41,324 nucleotides of DNA from Cupriavidus basilensis (lineage in GTDB: Bacteria; Pseudomonadota; Gammaproteobacteria; Burkholderiales; Burkholderiaceae). The stretch is from positions 1 to 41,324 of the forward strand of contig NZ_JARJLM010000089.1 of assembly GCF_029335485.1 (NCBI RefSeq). Direction: 5' to 3'. Position numbers and translations under genes: made by a program. The notes under the pieces were generated by a model that was not told where the DNA came from, made no database searches, and worked only from the letters and a program-made list of their open reading frames with translations. Positions within the stretch are counted from its first letter, which is position 1; each line of letters starts with the position of its first letter. This document shows, piece by piece, positions 1 through 10,918 of this stretch.

Positions 1-840
1 ATCCGCATTGCCGTCCACGAATGGGGCCAGGCCGACGCCACGCCAGTCCTGCTGGTGCACGGCGCCATGGATTTCGCGCGCACCTTCGATGCCTTTGCGC
101 CGCTGCTGGCCGATGCCGGCTACCGCGTGGTGTCCTACGACCAGCGCGGCCACGGCGACTCGGAGCATGCCGACCTGTACAGCTGGGTGGCGGACGAGCG
201 GGACCTGCTGGCCGTGGCCGACTCGATCACGCGCGAGCCGCTCATCGCGATCGGCCATAGCAAGGGCGGCTCACTGCTGGTGCACGCCATCCAGGCGCTG
301 CCGCACCGGTTCACCCGCTTCGTCGCCATCGACGGCCTGCCCTTTCGCAATCCGCATGCGGACAGCGCGGTGCGCGACAGGAAGTCGATGACCGCGCCCA
401 TCATCACGCGCTGGCTGGATACGCGCCGGCAGAGCCCGGGCCTCACGCGCAAGCCCGGCACTCTTGAAGAACTCGCCCAGCGGCGCGCGCGGATGAACCC
501 GCGCCTGAGCCATGCATGGCTGTGCTACCTTGCCGCGCTCGGCGCGCGCCAGGATGCGGACGGCTGGCGCTGGAAGCTCGACCCCGTGATCGGCTCCTCC
601 GGCTTTGGCCCCATGCGCGCGCGCTGGATGACCGACCGCCTGCCGGGCTTTCCCATTCCGATGCTGGCCATCTTCGGCACCGAGCGCGAGCCCATGGGCT
701 GGGATGCCACCGCGGCCGACCTCGCGCCGTACTTCCCGCCCTCCACCCAGGTGCAGGTGATGGCCGACACCGGGCACTTCATCCATATCGAGCGGCCGCG
801 CGAGACCGCGGCGTTCATCCTGCCCTTCCTCCGTTCATGA
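1..840 (+). CDS. alpha/beta hydrolase, 5' end outside window
   Basis: A serine hydrolase of the alpha/beta fold. The reading frame is open from base 1, so the true start lies upstream. The first in-window residues already form the strand before the oxyanion HGAMD motif (bases 52-66). The nucleophile elbow GHSKGG has its Ser at bases 259-261, and the C-terminal DTGHFIHIERP carries the catalytic His, so the enzyme looks intact. The substrate cannot be read from sequence; esters, lactones or C-C bonds are all possible in this family. Its stop overlaps the next start as ATGA, which places it in the same transcript as a permease and beta-oxidation genes. A role in releasing an acid for that pathway is inferred. 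Confidence 0.9.
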   Translation: MRIAVHEWGQADATPVLLVHGAMDFARTFDAFAPLLADAGYRVVSYDQRGHGDSEHADLYSWVADERDLLAVADSITREPLIAIGHSKGGSLLVHAIQALPHRFTRFVAIDGLPFRNPHADSAVRDRKSMTAPIITRWLDTRRQSPGLTRKPGTLEELAQRRARMNPRLSHAWLCYLAALGARQDADGWRWKLDPVIGSSGFGPMRARWMTDRLPGFPIPMLAIFGTEREPMGWDATAADLAPYFPPSTQVQVMADTGHFIHIERPRETAAFILPFLRS

Positions 841-1511
841 CCGCCTACCTGCGCCACAATCGCCTGCGCCTGGCGCTGCATCCGCTCAAGACGGGCGGCG
901 GGCCCGCGCTGCTCTTGCTGCACGGGCTGGGCGAGCGCTCGCCGGACACCTTGCCGGCGGAGTACGCCGGCTGGCCCGGCACTGTGCACGCACTGGATTT
1001 CACCGGGCATGGGCGCTCGGACATTCCCCGCGGCGGCGGCTACAGCTGCGAGTTCCTGATGGCCGACGCGGATATCGCGCTGGCGCACCTGGGCCAGGCA
1101 ACGGTCGCGGGGCGCGGGCTTGGCGGCTACATCGCCTTGCTGCTGGCCGGCGCGCGGCCGGAGCAGGTACGCGGCGCCATCCTGCGCGACGGTCCCGGCC
1201 TGGCCGGCGGCGGCACTGCCGCGCGCAATCCGTATATCCCGGTGGTCGACACCACGCGCAGCGGGCCGCCCGACCCCTACGCCATCGCCGACCTGGCAAC
1301 CGATGTGCGCCCGCCGAGCTACGCGGCCAACTACGCGATGCTGGCCGCGCAGCACTCGGACACGCCGCAGCCGATCTCCGTCTGCACCCGCGAGCGCCCG
1401 GACTGGCTCAAAGCGGTGACGGAACTGCTCTCGCTGGAGAAGGTGGAACTGGAGCACGCGCTGCAACACTACGCGGCGCAAGCCACGGCGCGCCGAGGCT
1501 CGCGGACATGA
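837..1511 (+). CDS. alpha/beta hydrolase-like protein lacking the nucleophile Ser
   Basis: A 224-residue alpha/beta-fold protein translationally coupled to the hydrolase before it (ATGA overlap at 837-840). The N-terminal HGLGERS oxyanion loop and DFTGHGRSD segment are typical of the fold. The nucleophile elbow reads GRGLGG, with Gly at residue 94 (bases 1116-1118) where Ser, Asp or Cys should sit. No obvious catalytic GH motif is seen near the C-terminus, and the protein is about 40 residues shorter than its neighbour. It is therefore probably a pseudoenzyme or a subunit modulating the first hydrolase; a wrong alignment of the elbow is the alternative. Its stop overlaps the MFS start, again as ATGA. 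Confidence 0.8.
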   Translation: MTAYLRHNRLRLALHPLKTGGGPALLLLHGLGERSPDTLPAEYAGWPGTVHALDFTGHGRSDIPRGGGYSCEFLMADADIALAHLGQATVAGRGLGGYIALLLAGARPEQVRGAILRDGPGLAGGGTAARNPYIPVVDTTRSGPPDPYAIADLATDVRPPSYAANYAMLAAQHSDTPQPISVCTRERPDWLKAVTELLSLEKVELEHALQHYAAQATARRGSRT

Positions 1512-2854
1512 AAGTGGAACTCGCCGCAGACGTCGCCCTGGGCGCCAGTGCAGGCCACGCGGGACATGGCGACGCGCACGCGCTGGCGGAGGACGACTTC
1601 CGCGCCCACGTACAGCAGCACCTGCCGCGCAATGCGCAGGCCTACCTGATCCACGGCATGCTTGGCATGACCGGCTTCCGGCTGGTGACAGCCCCAACCT
1701 TCGTACCCGCCTACATCTACCTGCTGTCCGGCTCCAAGCTGGTGGTGGGATGCGTGCTATCCGCGCAGTACGCGGGCATGGCGATGTCCTCGATCTGGGG
1801 CGCCACGCAGATCGAGCATCGCCAGCGCGTGATGCCGCTGATCTACCTGGTGGGCTGGCTGGTGCGGCTGCAGATCCTCGGCCTGGGCTTGTCCGCCTTC
1901 CTGCTCTCGGGCGACGGCGCGCTGGCCGCCGCCGCCGTGTTCCTGCTGCTGTTCGGCCTGTTCAATGGCGTGCAGAACGTCACCTTCAACTACCTCACGT
2001 CCAAGATCATCCCGCTGGAGCGGCGGGGCGCGCTGAGCGCGTTCCGCAATTTCCTCGGAGGGCTCATCGCTGCCGCCGTGGCCTATCTCGGCGGCCGCTT
2101 TCTGGTGGGCGGCAATGTGTTCGGCAACGGCTACGCCACCACCTTCCTCGCCGCCTTCGTCCTCACCAGCCTGGGCATCTCCGCGCTGACCCGCATGCGC
2201 GAGCCGGTACTGCACGATGTGCGCATGCAATCGGGCTTTCGCCAGCGCCTGCGCGAGGTGCCGGCGCTGCTGCGCGCGGACAAGCACTACGTGCGCTTCT
2301 TCGTGGCCCGCGCGCTGGTGGCGTTCAGCATGATGGCGGTGCCGTTCTACGCGATCTACGTCGGCAGCCACCTGCCGCTCTCGGGTGCCACGCTGGGCTA
2401 CCTGAGCATTGCCTACCTGCTCGCGCAGACCACCAGCAACCTGCTGTGGGGCCGCCTTGCGGACCGTTGCGGCTACCGGCTGGTGTTCCTGTGCAGCATC
2501 GGGCTGTGGATCCTGTCCACCGCCGCGCTGCTGCTGTGCGATGGCCTGGGCGCCTTCCTGCTGGTGTTCTGCGGGCTGGGCGCCAGCTTTGGCGGCTACT
2601 TCCTCTCGGCGGACAACTTTGCGCTCGAGTTCGGCAATCGCCGCGACCGCCCCATGCTGCTGGCTGTCTCCGATACGGCAACCTACGCGATGATGGCGTG
2701 CGGCCCGATCCTTGGCGGCATGCTGGCGCAGGGGGTGCGTTTCTCGCTGGTGTTCGTCGCGGCCATCGTGGTGATGGGCATTGCCTTCGTGCTCGCGCAG
2801 CGGGTGGAAGAACCGCGTCGCCGCCCGCGTCCGCAGCGCGAGGCCAACGCATAG
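1508..2854 (+). CDS. MFS transporter
   Basis: A 448-residue Major Facilitator Superfamily permease of the inner membrane. About 12 hydrophobic spans follow a roughly 45-residue hydrophilic N-terminus. The cytoplasmic loop after span 2 (around ATQIEHRQR) and the mid-protein loop between halves (MREPVLHDVRMQSGFRQRL) fit the 6+6 layout, and the LWGRLADRCGYR loop resembles the repeat of MFS motif A in the second half. The start is coupled to the preceding gene (ATGA at 1508-1511). Position between hydrolases and acyl-CoA activation genes suggests uptake of the pathway substrate, though export is not excluded. The substrate is unknown. Confidence 0.85.
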   Translation: MKVELAADVALGASAGHAGHGDAHALAEDDFRAHVQQHLPRNAQAYLIHGMLGMTGFRLVTAPTFVPAYIYLLSGSKLVVGCVLSAQYAGMAMSSIWGATQIEHRQRVMPLIYLVGWLVRLQILGLGLSAFLLSGDGALAAAAVFLLLFGLFNGVQNVTFNYLTSKIIPLERRGALSAFRNFLGGLIAAAVAYLGGRFLVGGNVFGNGYATTFLAAFVLTSLGISALTRMREPVLHDVRMQSGFRQRLREVPALLRADKHYVRFFVARALVAFSMMAVPFYAIYVGSHLPLSGATLGYLSIAYLLAQTTSNLLWGRLADRCGYRLVFLCSIGLWILSTAALLLCDGLGAFLLVFCGLGASFGGYFLSADNFALEFGNRRDRPMLLAVSDTATYAMMACGPILGGMLAQGVRFSLVFVAAIVVMGIAFVLAQRVEEPRRRPRPQREANA

Positions 2855-2883
2855 CGCCAACCCCAGGCTCACCAGGAGACAGC

Positions 2884-4641
2884 ATGACATTCAGGACCTA
2901 CCCGGAATTCAGCACGCACTATCCGCTGTTGCTCACCACGATCATGAAGCGCCCGGTGCGGATGTACCCCGACCAGATCGGCGTGGTCTACCGCAACCCC
3001 GCCTCCGGTGCGTACTTCCGCTTTACCTGGATGCAGTGGTACCGGCGCGTGGCGCAACTGGCCAACGGCCTGCGCGGCGAGCTCGAGGTGCATGCCGGCA
3101 AGCCCGGGGCGCCTGGCGATCGCATCGCCACGATGGCGCTCAATACCCACCGCCATCTTGAGCTGTATTACGGCGTGACCGGCATCGGCGCCACGCTCCA
3201 TCCGATCAATGTCCGTCTTTCCCCGCAGCATATCGTCTACACCATCCGGCACGCGCGGGACAGGATCCTCTTTGTCGACGACACGTTGATGCCGCTGCTG
3301 GAGGGCATCTACGACCAGGTCAAGGATGTGGTCGAGCTGGTGGTCTACATGTCGGACAAGCCGGGCCTGCCGCAGACCCGCATCCCCAACATCATCGAGT
3401 ACGAGACGCTGATCGCCCGCCAGGCCGAGGCCATCGAATGGCCCGCGCTGCATGAGGACGTCAACGCCACGCTGTGCTATACCACCGGCACCACGGGCCA
3501 GCCCAAGGGCGCTACATTCACGCATCGGCAGCTCTACCTGCTGACCATCCACATAATGGCGCAGCTCGCCATCGGCAACACGCCGGACCACGATATTGCC
3601 GACGGCCTCGGCGTGCGGCTGGGCGAAGGCGCGGTGCCGTTGCTGAACACGCCGATGTTCCACATCCACGGCTGGGGCCAGCCCTTCGTCGCAGTCTACA
3701 GCGCGCAGAAGATCGTGCTGCACGGCACCTTCACCGTGCAAGGCTTCTGCGAGCTGGTGGAGCGCGAGAAGGTGACGTCGGTGGGCATCGTGGCGACCAT
3801 CGCGGCCATGCTGCTCGAGTACCCGGACCTGAAGCAATACGACCTGAGCAGCCTGGTACGCGTGAGCGTGGGCGGCGGCGCGCTGCCGCTCGGGCTCAAG
3901 CGCAAGCTCGAAGCGCTGATTCCCACCTTCCGCATGAGTTCGGGCTATGGCATGACCGAGACCGCGCCCACCATCGTGGGCTCGTTCATCAAGAAGACCA
4001 TGGTCCATCTGGACCGGGAGGAGACCGATGCGGTGCTGGTCAAATCCGGGCTGCCGATCCTTGGCGTGGAGGTGGAGGTCGTGGACGACGAGGGCAGGCC
4101 GGTGCCGCAGGACGACCACACCGTCGGCGAGATCGTCGTGCGCGCGCCCTGGGCGACCGAGCAGTACTTCGGCAATCCCGAGAAGAGCGCCGAGCTCTGG
4201 CAGGACGGCTGGCTGCACACCGGCGACATCGCCAAGGTGGATGCCGAGGGCTACATCACCATCGCCGACCGCATGAAGGACGTGATCCGCAGCGGCGCGG
4301 AGATGGTGCCCACGGTGCTGCTGGAGAACCTGATCGCCATGGCGGATTTCGTGCACGAGGCAACCGTGGTCGGCGTGCCCGACCCGGTGTGGGGCGAGAA
4401 GCCCATGGCGCTGGTCAGCGTGCGCACCGGCTTCGAGGCCACCGAGGAGAGCGTGATCGACTTCCTGAAGGTGCACGGCGTCGAGACCGGCAAGATCACG
4501 CGGTGGATGCTGCCCAAGCTCGTCGCCATCACCCGGGACATCCCCAAGACCAGCGTAGGCAAGTACAACAAAAAGCAGATCCGCGATGACCTGGACAGGT
4601 TCCTGGCCATCGCCAAGGACGTTTCGCATCGCCACGGTTAG
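2884..4641 (+). CDS. acyl-CoA synthetase (AMP-forming, fatty-acid type)
   Basis: A 585-residue ANL-superfamily ligase that activates a carboxylic acid to its acyl-CoA through an acyl-AMP. The phosphate-binding loop [10 protein letters not shown] is at residues 200-209, the GYGMTET motif near 353, and the hinge region [11 protein letters not shown] near 444 followed by [10 protein letters not shown]. The C-terminal TSVGKYNKK carries the adenylation Lys. Length and motifs match medium/long-chain fatty acid and AlkK-like ligases. An AGGAG ribosome site lies 7 bases before the ATG. It stands 29 bases after the permease and ahead of the thiolase, so it should supply the beta-oxidation enzymes downstream. 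Chain length or ring preference is not readable. Confidence 0.92.
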   Translation: MTFRTYPEFSTHYPLLLTTIMKRPVRMYPDQIGVVYRNPASGAYFRFTWMQWYRRVAQLANGLRGELEVHAGKPGAPGDRIATMALNTHRHLELYYGVTGIGATLHPINVRLSPQHIVYTIRHARDRILFVDDTLMPLLEGIYDQVKDVVELVVYMSDKPGLPQTRIPNIIEYETLIARQAEAIEWPALHEDVNATLCYTTGTTGQPKGATFTHRQLYLLTIHIMAQLAIGNTPDHDIADGLGVRLGEGAVPLLNTPMFHIHGWGQPFVAVYSAQKIVLHGTFTVQGFCELVEREKVTSVGIVATIAAMLLEYPDLKQYDLSSLVRVSVGGGALPLGLKRKLEALIPTFRMSSGYGMTETAPTIVGSFIKKTMVHLDREETDAVLVKSGLPILGVEVEVVDDEGRPVPQDDHTVGEIVVRAPWATEQYFGNPEKSAELWQDGWLHTGDIAKVDAEGYITIADRMKDVIRSGAEMVPTVLLENLIAMADFVHEATVVGVPDPVWGEKPMALVSVRTGFEATEESVIDFLKVHGVETGKITRWMLPKLVAITRDIPKTSVGKYNKKQIRDDLDRFLAIAKDVSHRHG

Positions 4642-4673
4642 GCAACCCATCCAAACACAGCAGGAGAATCCCA

Positions 4674-5876
4674 ATGCGTGAAGCAGTGATCGTGTCCACG
4701 GCGCGTACGCCGATCGGCAAGGCCCATCGCGGCGCCTTCAACAATACGCAGGCGCAGGCACTCGGCGCCCACGCCATCGCGCACGCCGTGCAGCGTGCCG
4801 GCATCGACCCGCTTGAGATCGCCGACGTGATCCTGGGCTGCGCGGTGCAGCAAGGCTCCACCGGCGGCAACGTCGCGCGCCAGGCGCTGTTGCGCGCCGG
4901 GCTGCCGGTCACGGTGCCGGGAATGTCGATGGACCGCCAGTGCGCCTCCGGCCTGATGGCGATCGCCACGGCCGCCAAGCAGATCATCGTCGACGGCATG
5001 CAGGTGGTGGTGGGCGGCGGGCTGGAGTCGATCTCGCTGGTCCAGAACGACAAGATCAACCGCTATCGCGCGCAGGACCCGCGGCTGGTGCAGACGCTGC
5101 CGCAGATCTACATGACCATGCTGGAGACGGCCGAGATCGTGGCCCAGCGCTATGGCGTAAGCCGCGAGGCCCAGGATGCCTACTCGCTGCAATCGCAGCA
5201 ACGTACTGCCGCCGCGCAGGAAGCCGGCCGCTTCGACGCGGAGATCGTGCCGATCACCACCACGATGCTGGTCACCGACAAGGCCAGCGGCGCCGTGAGC
5301 GAGAAGGAGGTCACCCTTGCCAAGGATGAAGGCAACCGCCCCGGCACCACGCTGGCCGACCTGCAGGCGCTCAAGCCGGTTTTCAAGAACGGCCAGCGCG
5401 TGGCCGAGGGCGGCTTCATCACCGCGGGAAATGCCTCGCAGCTCTCCGACGGCGCGTCCGCCATGGTGCTGATGGAAGCCAGGGAAGCGCAGCGCCGCGG
5501 GCTGCAGGCTCTCGGCGCCTACCGCGGCATGGCCGTTGCCGGCTGCGATCCCGACGAGATGGGCATCGGCCCGGTGTTCGCCATCCCGAAGCTGCTCAAG
5601 CAGCATGGCTTGTCCATGAGCGACATCGGCATCTGGGAACTGAACGAGGCGTTCGCCAGCCAGGTCCTGCATATCCGCGACACGCTCGGCATCCCCAACG
5701 AGCACTTGAACGTTTCCGGCGGCGCGATCTCCATCGGCCATCCTTACGGCATGTCCGGCGCGCGCATGAGCGGCCACCTGCTACTGGAAGGCAGGCGCCG
5801 CGGCGCGAAGTTCGGCGTGGTAACGATGTGCATCGGCGGCGGCATGGGCGCGGCCGGGTTGTTCGAGATCTTCTGA
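4674..5876 (+). CDS. acetyl-CoA acyltransferase (thiolase)
   Basis: A 400-residue thiolase for the last step of beta-oxidation, cleaving 3-ketoacyl-CoA with CoA to acetyl-CoA plus a shortened acyl-CoA. The acyl-accepting Cys is C90 in DRQCASG. His is H356 in [10 protein letters not shown], and the acid/base Cys is C386 in [10 protein letters not shown]. All three are present, so it should be active. It begins with [16 protein letters not shown], usual for the family, after an AGGAG site. The biosynthetic acetoacetyl-CoA direction is possible in principle. The ligase before it and the hydratase/dehydrogenase after it favour degradation. Confidence 0.93.
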   Translation: MREAVIVSTARTPIGKAHRGAFNNTQAQALGAHAIAHAVQRAGIDPLEIADVILGCAVQQGSTGGNVARQALLRAGLPVTVPGMSMDRQCASGLMAIATAAKQIIVDGMQVVVGGGLESISLVQNDKINRYRAQDPRLVQTLPQIYMTMLETAEIVAQRYGVSREAQDAYSLQSQQRTAAAQEAGRFDAEIVPITTTMLVTDKASGAVSEKEVTLAKDEGNRPGTTLADLQALKPVFKNGQRVAEGGFITAGNASQLSDGASAMVLMEAREAQRRGLQALGAYRGMAVAGCDPDEMGIGPVFAIPKLLKQHGLSMSDIGIWELNEAFASQVLHIRDTLGIPNEHLNVSGGAISIGHPYGMSGARMSGHLLLEGRRRGAKFGVVTMCIGGGMGAAGLFEIF

Positions 5877-5890
5877 GCGCCTGCATCGGC

Positions 5891-5912
5891 ATACCGACAT
5901 ACCGACATACCG
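5891..5912. repeat. tandem 8-bp repeat ATACCGAC, 2.75 copies
   Basis: Two full copies of ATACCGAC and a partial third sit in the 64-base gap between the thiolase stop and the hydratase/dehydrogenase start. They end 28 bases before that ATG. They could change spacing or mRNA structure between the two genes. No function is known. Confidence 0.85.
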
Positions 5913-5940
5913 GATCATCGACACACTGGAGTCCACAAGC

Positions 5941-8022
<2,082 letters not shown>

Positions 8023-8029
8023 GCCGTTT

Positions 8030-8540
8030 GGGGTACGGCCTGCAGGCGTGCCTCCCCGGCCGCCTGCCCGATCAACCCGGCCACCCTTTCCCGCTCGACC
8101 ACCACCACGCCATCGGCGTCGCCGATGACGAGGTCGCCGGGCCGCACGGTCACGCCGCCGCATTGGATCGGATGGTTCACGCGGCCGGGCACAAGCTTGG
8201 TGGGTCCGTTCGGGTTCGTGCCCACGGAGTACATCGGAAAGCCCAGTTCGAGAATTTCGTCCGCGTCGCGCGAGGCTGCGTCCAGCACCACCGCCGCCAC
8301 GCCAAGCGCCTTGCACTGGTTCGCCATGATGCTGCCCATCAGTGCGCACGACTGATCGCCCTTGCCGTCCACCACGATCACATCGCCAGGCTTTGCCAGC
8401 GCCATGGCGGCGTGGATCATGAGGTTGTCGCCCGGGCGGACTTCGACCGTGAGCGCGGGCTCGCAGAAACGGCTCGCGCGATCGAGCGGTGCGATGCGCC
8501 CATGCATGCCGCCGCGGCGCCCCGCCACATAATTGAATGA
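8030..8540 (-). pseudogene. RraA / HMG-CHA aldolase family fragment, broken at both ends
   Basis: On the minus strand, convergent with the dehydrogenase gene. The readable core runs from GRRGGMHGRIAPLDR through PGDNLMIHAAMA and VVLDAASRDADEI (the Arg-Asp pair of the family) to GDADGVVVVERERVAGL. The family normally has about 20-25 more N-terminal residues ending in a VHEA-like helix. Here a TAA stands in frame at 8541-8543, and only a GTG (8526-8528) could start it. At the other end the helix stops after about GEARLQAVPQ, and the frame then runs antisense into the dehydrogenase gene. Both termini look lost. It resembles 4-carboxy-4-hydroxy-2-oxoadipate aldolase-type proteins. An expressed short variant from the GTG cannot be excluded. 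Confidence 0.7.
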
Positions 8541-8574
8541 TTAATTGCCTCCGATATCATGGTGGGATGAGCTG

Positions 8575-8870
8575 AGGCCGCCATGCATCGCCAGTGAAGC
8601 TGGCGAAGAAAGACGGGAACTGCTATCGCTGATCGAGCGCAAGACGGCTGCGCAGCGAGATGCGATGCGCGCGCGAATCGCATTGTGGGCCCACGCGGGC
8701 CACTCCAGTACGCTCATGGCGCGGGAACTGTGTACTGGAGCAAACGGTCTGCGCTGTGGCGCGAGCGCATTGCACAGCATGGTGCCCGGATCCTTGGCGA
8801 CACCCGAGTCGGGCCGCCCTAGCGCCCACGCAGGCCAGGAACCGTGTACGTGCTCATATCGAGGTGGACC
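8575..8870 (+). mobile_element. IS630-family transposase fragment, frameshifted
   Basis: One frame gives EERRELLSLIERKTAAQRD followed by MRARIALWAHAGHS and LMAREL, the pattern of the N-terminal helix-turn-helix of IS630-type transposases. Just after this, the match continues in another frame as SALWRERIAQHGA and a GDTRVGPP segment, corresponding to the usual LWRERF...G.L.D.PR.G.P stretch. At least one frameshift therefore lies near 8735-8745. No DDE catalytic domain follows, so only the DNA-binding part remains. It lies beside the broken RraA fragment and probably marks the event that truncated it. Assignment rests on motif resemblance only. Confidence 0.5.
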
Positions 8871-8901
8871 ATTGCGCTTGCGGCGACCCTAACGTTGCGC
8901 C

Positions 8902-9747
8902 CTACATCGACTGGTCCGGGAGCCGCGGCAAGAAGCGCTTGTGCTCGATTTCGCCGCCCCGGGCAACCAGGATGGTCGCCTCGGGAATCTCCTCCCACAC
9001 CTCCTGCACGTCGATCAGCGGCTCGGACAGCACCAGGAAGGCATTGTCGCCGGCGGCGATGATGCGCGGGTCGTTCGGGTAGAGCGCGCGCAACTGTCTG
9101 AACGAGGTGCTGTGGAACAGCGAGCGCGAGTCCGCCTCGCTCGAATAACGCACCGCCACGATCTGCTGGCCATCGGTCACGCAGACGGTCATGTTGAGCG
9201 GAAACTCCACGTCGTAGCGGTGGCCGACCTCCTCGATCAGCCCGGCCATCTGCTCCAGCGCGCCGCGCGGATCGCGCTCCAGGCCGAAAGTCAGGGCCAG
9301 GAAGAACATCACCTCGGAATCGGTCGATCCCTCGATCCAGCGGAACAGGTGTGGCGCCACGGCCATCATCAGGTCGCGCCGCACGAGAGGATATTCGCGG
9401 ATCAGGCCGTTATGGACGAACAGCCAGCGGCCGAAGCGGAACGGATGGCAGTTGGTCTCCTGCGTCGGCGTGCCGGTGGCCGCGCGCACGTGGGCGACGA
9501 ACAGCGGCGCCCGCACCGCCCGTGCCGTTTCGCGCAGGTTGGTGTCGTTCCAGGCCGGGTGCAGGCAGCGGTAGCGGAACGGCACCTCCGAGTGACGTCC
9601 GTACCAGCCGACGCCGAACCCGTCGCCATTGGTGGTGGTATGACCCAGCCGCGAATTCAGGCTCTGGTCGATCAGCGAGTGTTCCTGCTGGAACAGTACC
9701 GTTTCCAGCGCAACGGATTTGCCCGAGTAGGCCAGCCAGCGGCACAT
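8902..9747 (-). CDS. class II glutamine amidotransferase (YafJ/EgtC-like)
   Basis: A 281-residue Ntn-type glutamine amidotransferase. I chose the ATG at 9747, not codons further upstream, because it gives MCRWLAYSGK, placing the nucleophile Cys at position 2 as the family requires after Met removal. A GAGGAGAAG ribosome site precedes this ATG. Other family features are TTTNGDGFGVGW, HVRAATGTPTQETNCHPF and FVHNGLI. It hydrolyses glutamine for an unknown acceptor; EgtC relatives act on gamma-glutamyl bonds. It appears monocistronic, with transposon debris downstream and 444 bases without an intact gene upstream. Function beyond glutaminase-type chemistry is not readable. Confidence 0.88.
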   Translation of the reverse strand: MCRWLAYSGKSVALETVLFQQEHSLIDQSLNSRLGHTTTNGDGFGVGWYGRHSEVPFRYRCLHPAWNDTNLRETARAVRAPLFVAHVRAATGTPTQETNCHPFRFGRWLFVHNGLIREYPLVRRDLMMAVAPHLFRWIEGSTDSEVMFFLALTFGLERDPRGALEQMAGLIEEVGHRYDVEFPLNMTVCVTDGQQIVAVRYSSEADSRSLFHSTSFRQLRALYPNDPRIIAAGDNAFLVLSEPLIDVQEVWEEIPEATILVARGGEIEHKRFLPRLPDQSM

Positions 9748-9924
9748 GATGCTTCTCCTCGACAAGTGCGGCCCGGTGCCTTCCGGTCCACTTTCCAGTT
9801 GTAGGACGGCGACGCGCAAATGGCAAAGCGCCCGGAAGATCCTGACTGGCCTTGTAACTTCTCATCCCCCGGGGCAGCCCCAGGGTATTGAGAGCTTACC
9901 GCACCTCCAGCTAACCGTTTGATT

Positions 9925-10110
9925 TCAGATCGGAAGCCCCTTCACGGCGCGCCCCGCTTTTCCCGCGATGGGCATCCGGAGATGCTCCACCGTCTGCCCG
10001 GCATTGCCCACCCGCTGCAGCCAGTCCGGCACGGGGCCGCGACCATCCTGCCCTGCCCTTGCGCGTTGCGATAGCACACCGTGCCAGGCGATGGCGCCGG
10101 CGGCGTCCTG
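9925..10110 (-). pseudogene. H-NS family C-terminal domain remnant (copy A)
   Basis: On the minus strand one frame reads CYRNAQGQ, and a -1 shift later the next reads GRGPVPDWLQRVGNAGQ and TVEHLRM up to the stop at 9925. Together these match the DNA-binding end of Burkholderiaceae H-NS proteins (YRN.QGQTWSGRGP.PDWL...). The TWSG part of the AT-hook-like motif is what the shift destroys. No N-terminal oligomerisation helix is seen upstream. A related copy with damage at the same place is at 35808-35945. The rest of the 9748-10191 gap holds only the upstream region of the amidotransferase gene and no other gene I can support. Confidence 0.55.
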
Positions 10111-10191
10111 CACCCCCACCTGGCCCCCCCCAACTCAGCGCGCAGGTCCGCTGCCGCCTGCCATAGAATCCGTCCAGCGTCCGGCGGGCGC

Positions 10192-10779
10192 CTACTTCCC
10201 GGTAGCCGGATCCACAGCGATCGCCACGGCTTCCGTGTAGACAGCCTCGACCTGGTCGCCCTTCCTGATGTTTTGCAACTGCGCAGGATCCTCTACCAGC
10301 AGATCCACCGTGTTCCCCATCGGCCCTTTCAGCGTGACCATCCTCTTCTCGGCGTTCACGGCGACGACGTTCGCCGTCACCGTCACTTCCCTCCCGATCG
10401 TGCCGCCGGGCTTTGCTCCGGGAGCCGAGCGTTCGATCACTTCGCGCTCAGCGCTGGAGCGCAGGCCGTGGCCCTTTTTCAGGCTCAGCGAAATGGCCTC
10501 CCGATACTCGGCGGAGACCACGTCGCCAAGCTTGATCTGGTCGAAATTGCGCACCTCCTCGCCTGCTACGAGCTGCTCCACCCTGCCTTTCCGATCCTTC
10601 AATGACACGGTCCGGGTGGCGGCATCGATGCCCACCACGGTAGCCGTCACCCTGGTGATGCCTGTCACGGTCGCCTGGCCCGGCGCTTTCATGACGTCCA
10701 CCCTGGTTTCCGGCTGAGCCATCGCCGCGGTCGCCGCCAGGGCCAGCGCCGCCATGACCAGGGATATCTTGCTCTTCAT
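10192..10779 (-). CDS. exported protein with two tandem copies of one small domain
   Basis: A 195-residue secreted protein with signal peptide MKSKISLVMAALALA...AMA; the ATG at 10779 has an AGGAGA ribosome site. The mature part holds two similar blocks of about 60 residues. The first is ATVVGIDAATRTVSLKDRKG...VRNFDQIKLGDVVSAEY.EAI. The second is ANVVAVNAEKRMVTLKGPMG...LQNIRKGDQVEAVYTEAV. The pattern suggests a duplicated small beta-barrel of the kind found in periplasmic hypothetical proteins. I do not recognise a function. It lies 139 bases after the glycine-zipper gene and could be the tail of the large efflux/Pqi operon or a separate unit. Confidence 0.8.
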   Translation of the reverse strand: MKSKISLVMAALALAATAAMAQPETRVDVMKAPGQATVTGITRVTATVVGIDAATRTVSLKDRKGRVEQLVAGEEVRNFDQIKLGDVVSAEYREAISLSLKKGHGLRSSAEREVIERSAPGAKPGGTIGREVTVTANVVAVNAEKRMVTLKGPMGNTVDLLVEDPAQLQNIRKGDQVEAVYTEAVAIAVDPATGK

Positions 10780-10918
10780 GTCGCTCTCCTTTGCCCCCCA
10801 AAAGCCTCGCCACGCCGCTCCGGCGGGGCCAATCAGGACGAAAACTTCGAGATGCGCAAGCAACGCATCGACGACTCGATCGGCATGCCGTTGTACCAGT
10901 CCCACTGGCCATCGTTCC

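Noticed and set aside
1750-4641. 963-codon frame joining the permease region to the acyl-CoA ligase
   Set aside because: Its first part is an out-of-frame reading of the MFS gene, rich in Arg, Ala and Pro. The ligase has its own ATG and AGGAG at 2884.
5891-5912. CRISPR-like array
   Set aside because: The repeats are 8 bases, directly abutting and without spacers. No array or cas gene is visible anywhere in the window.
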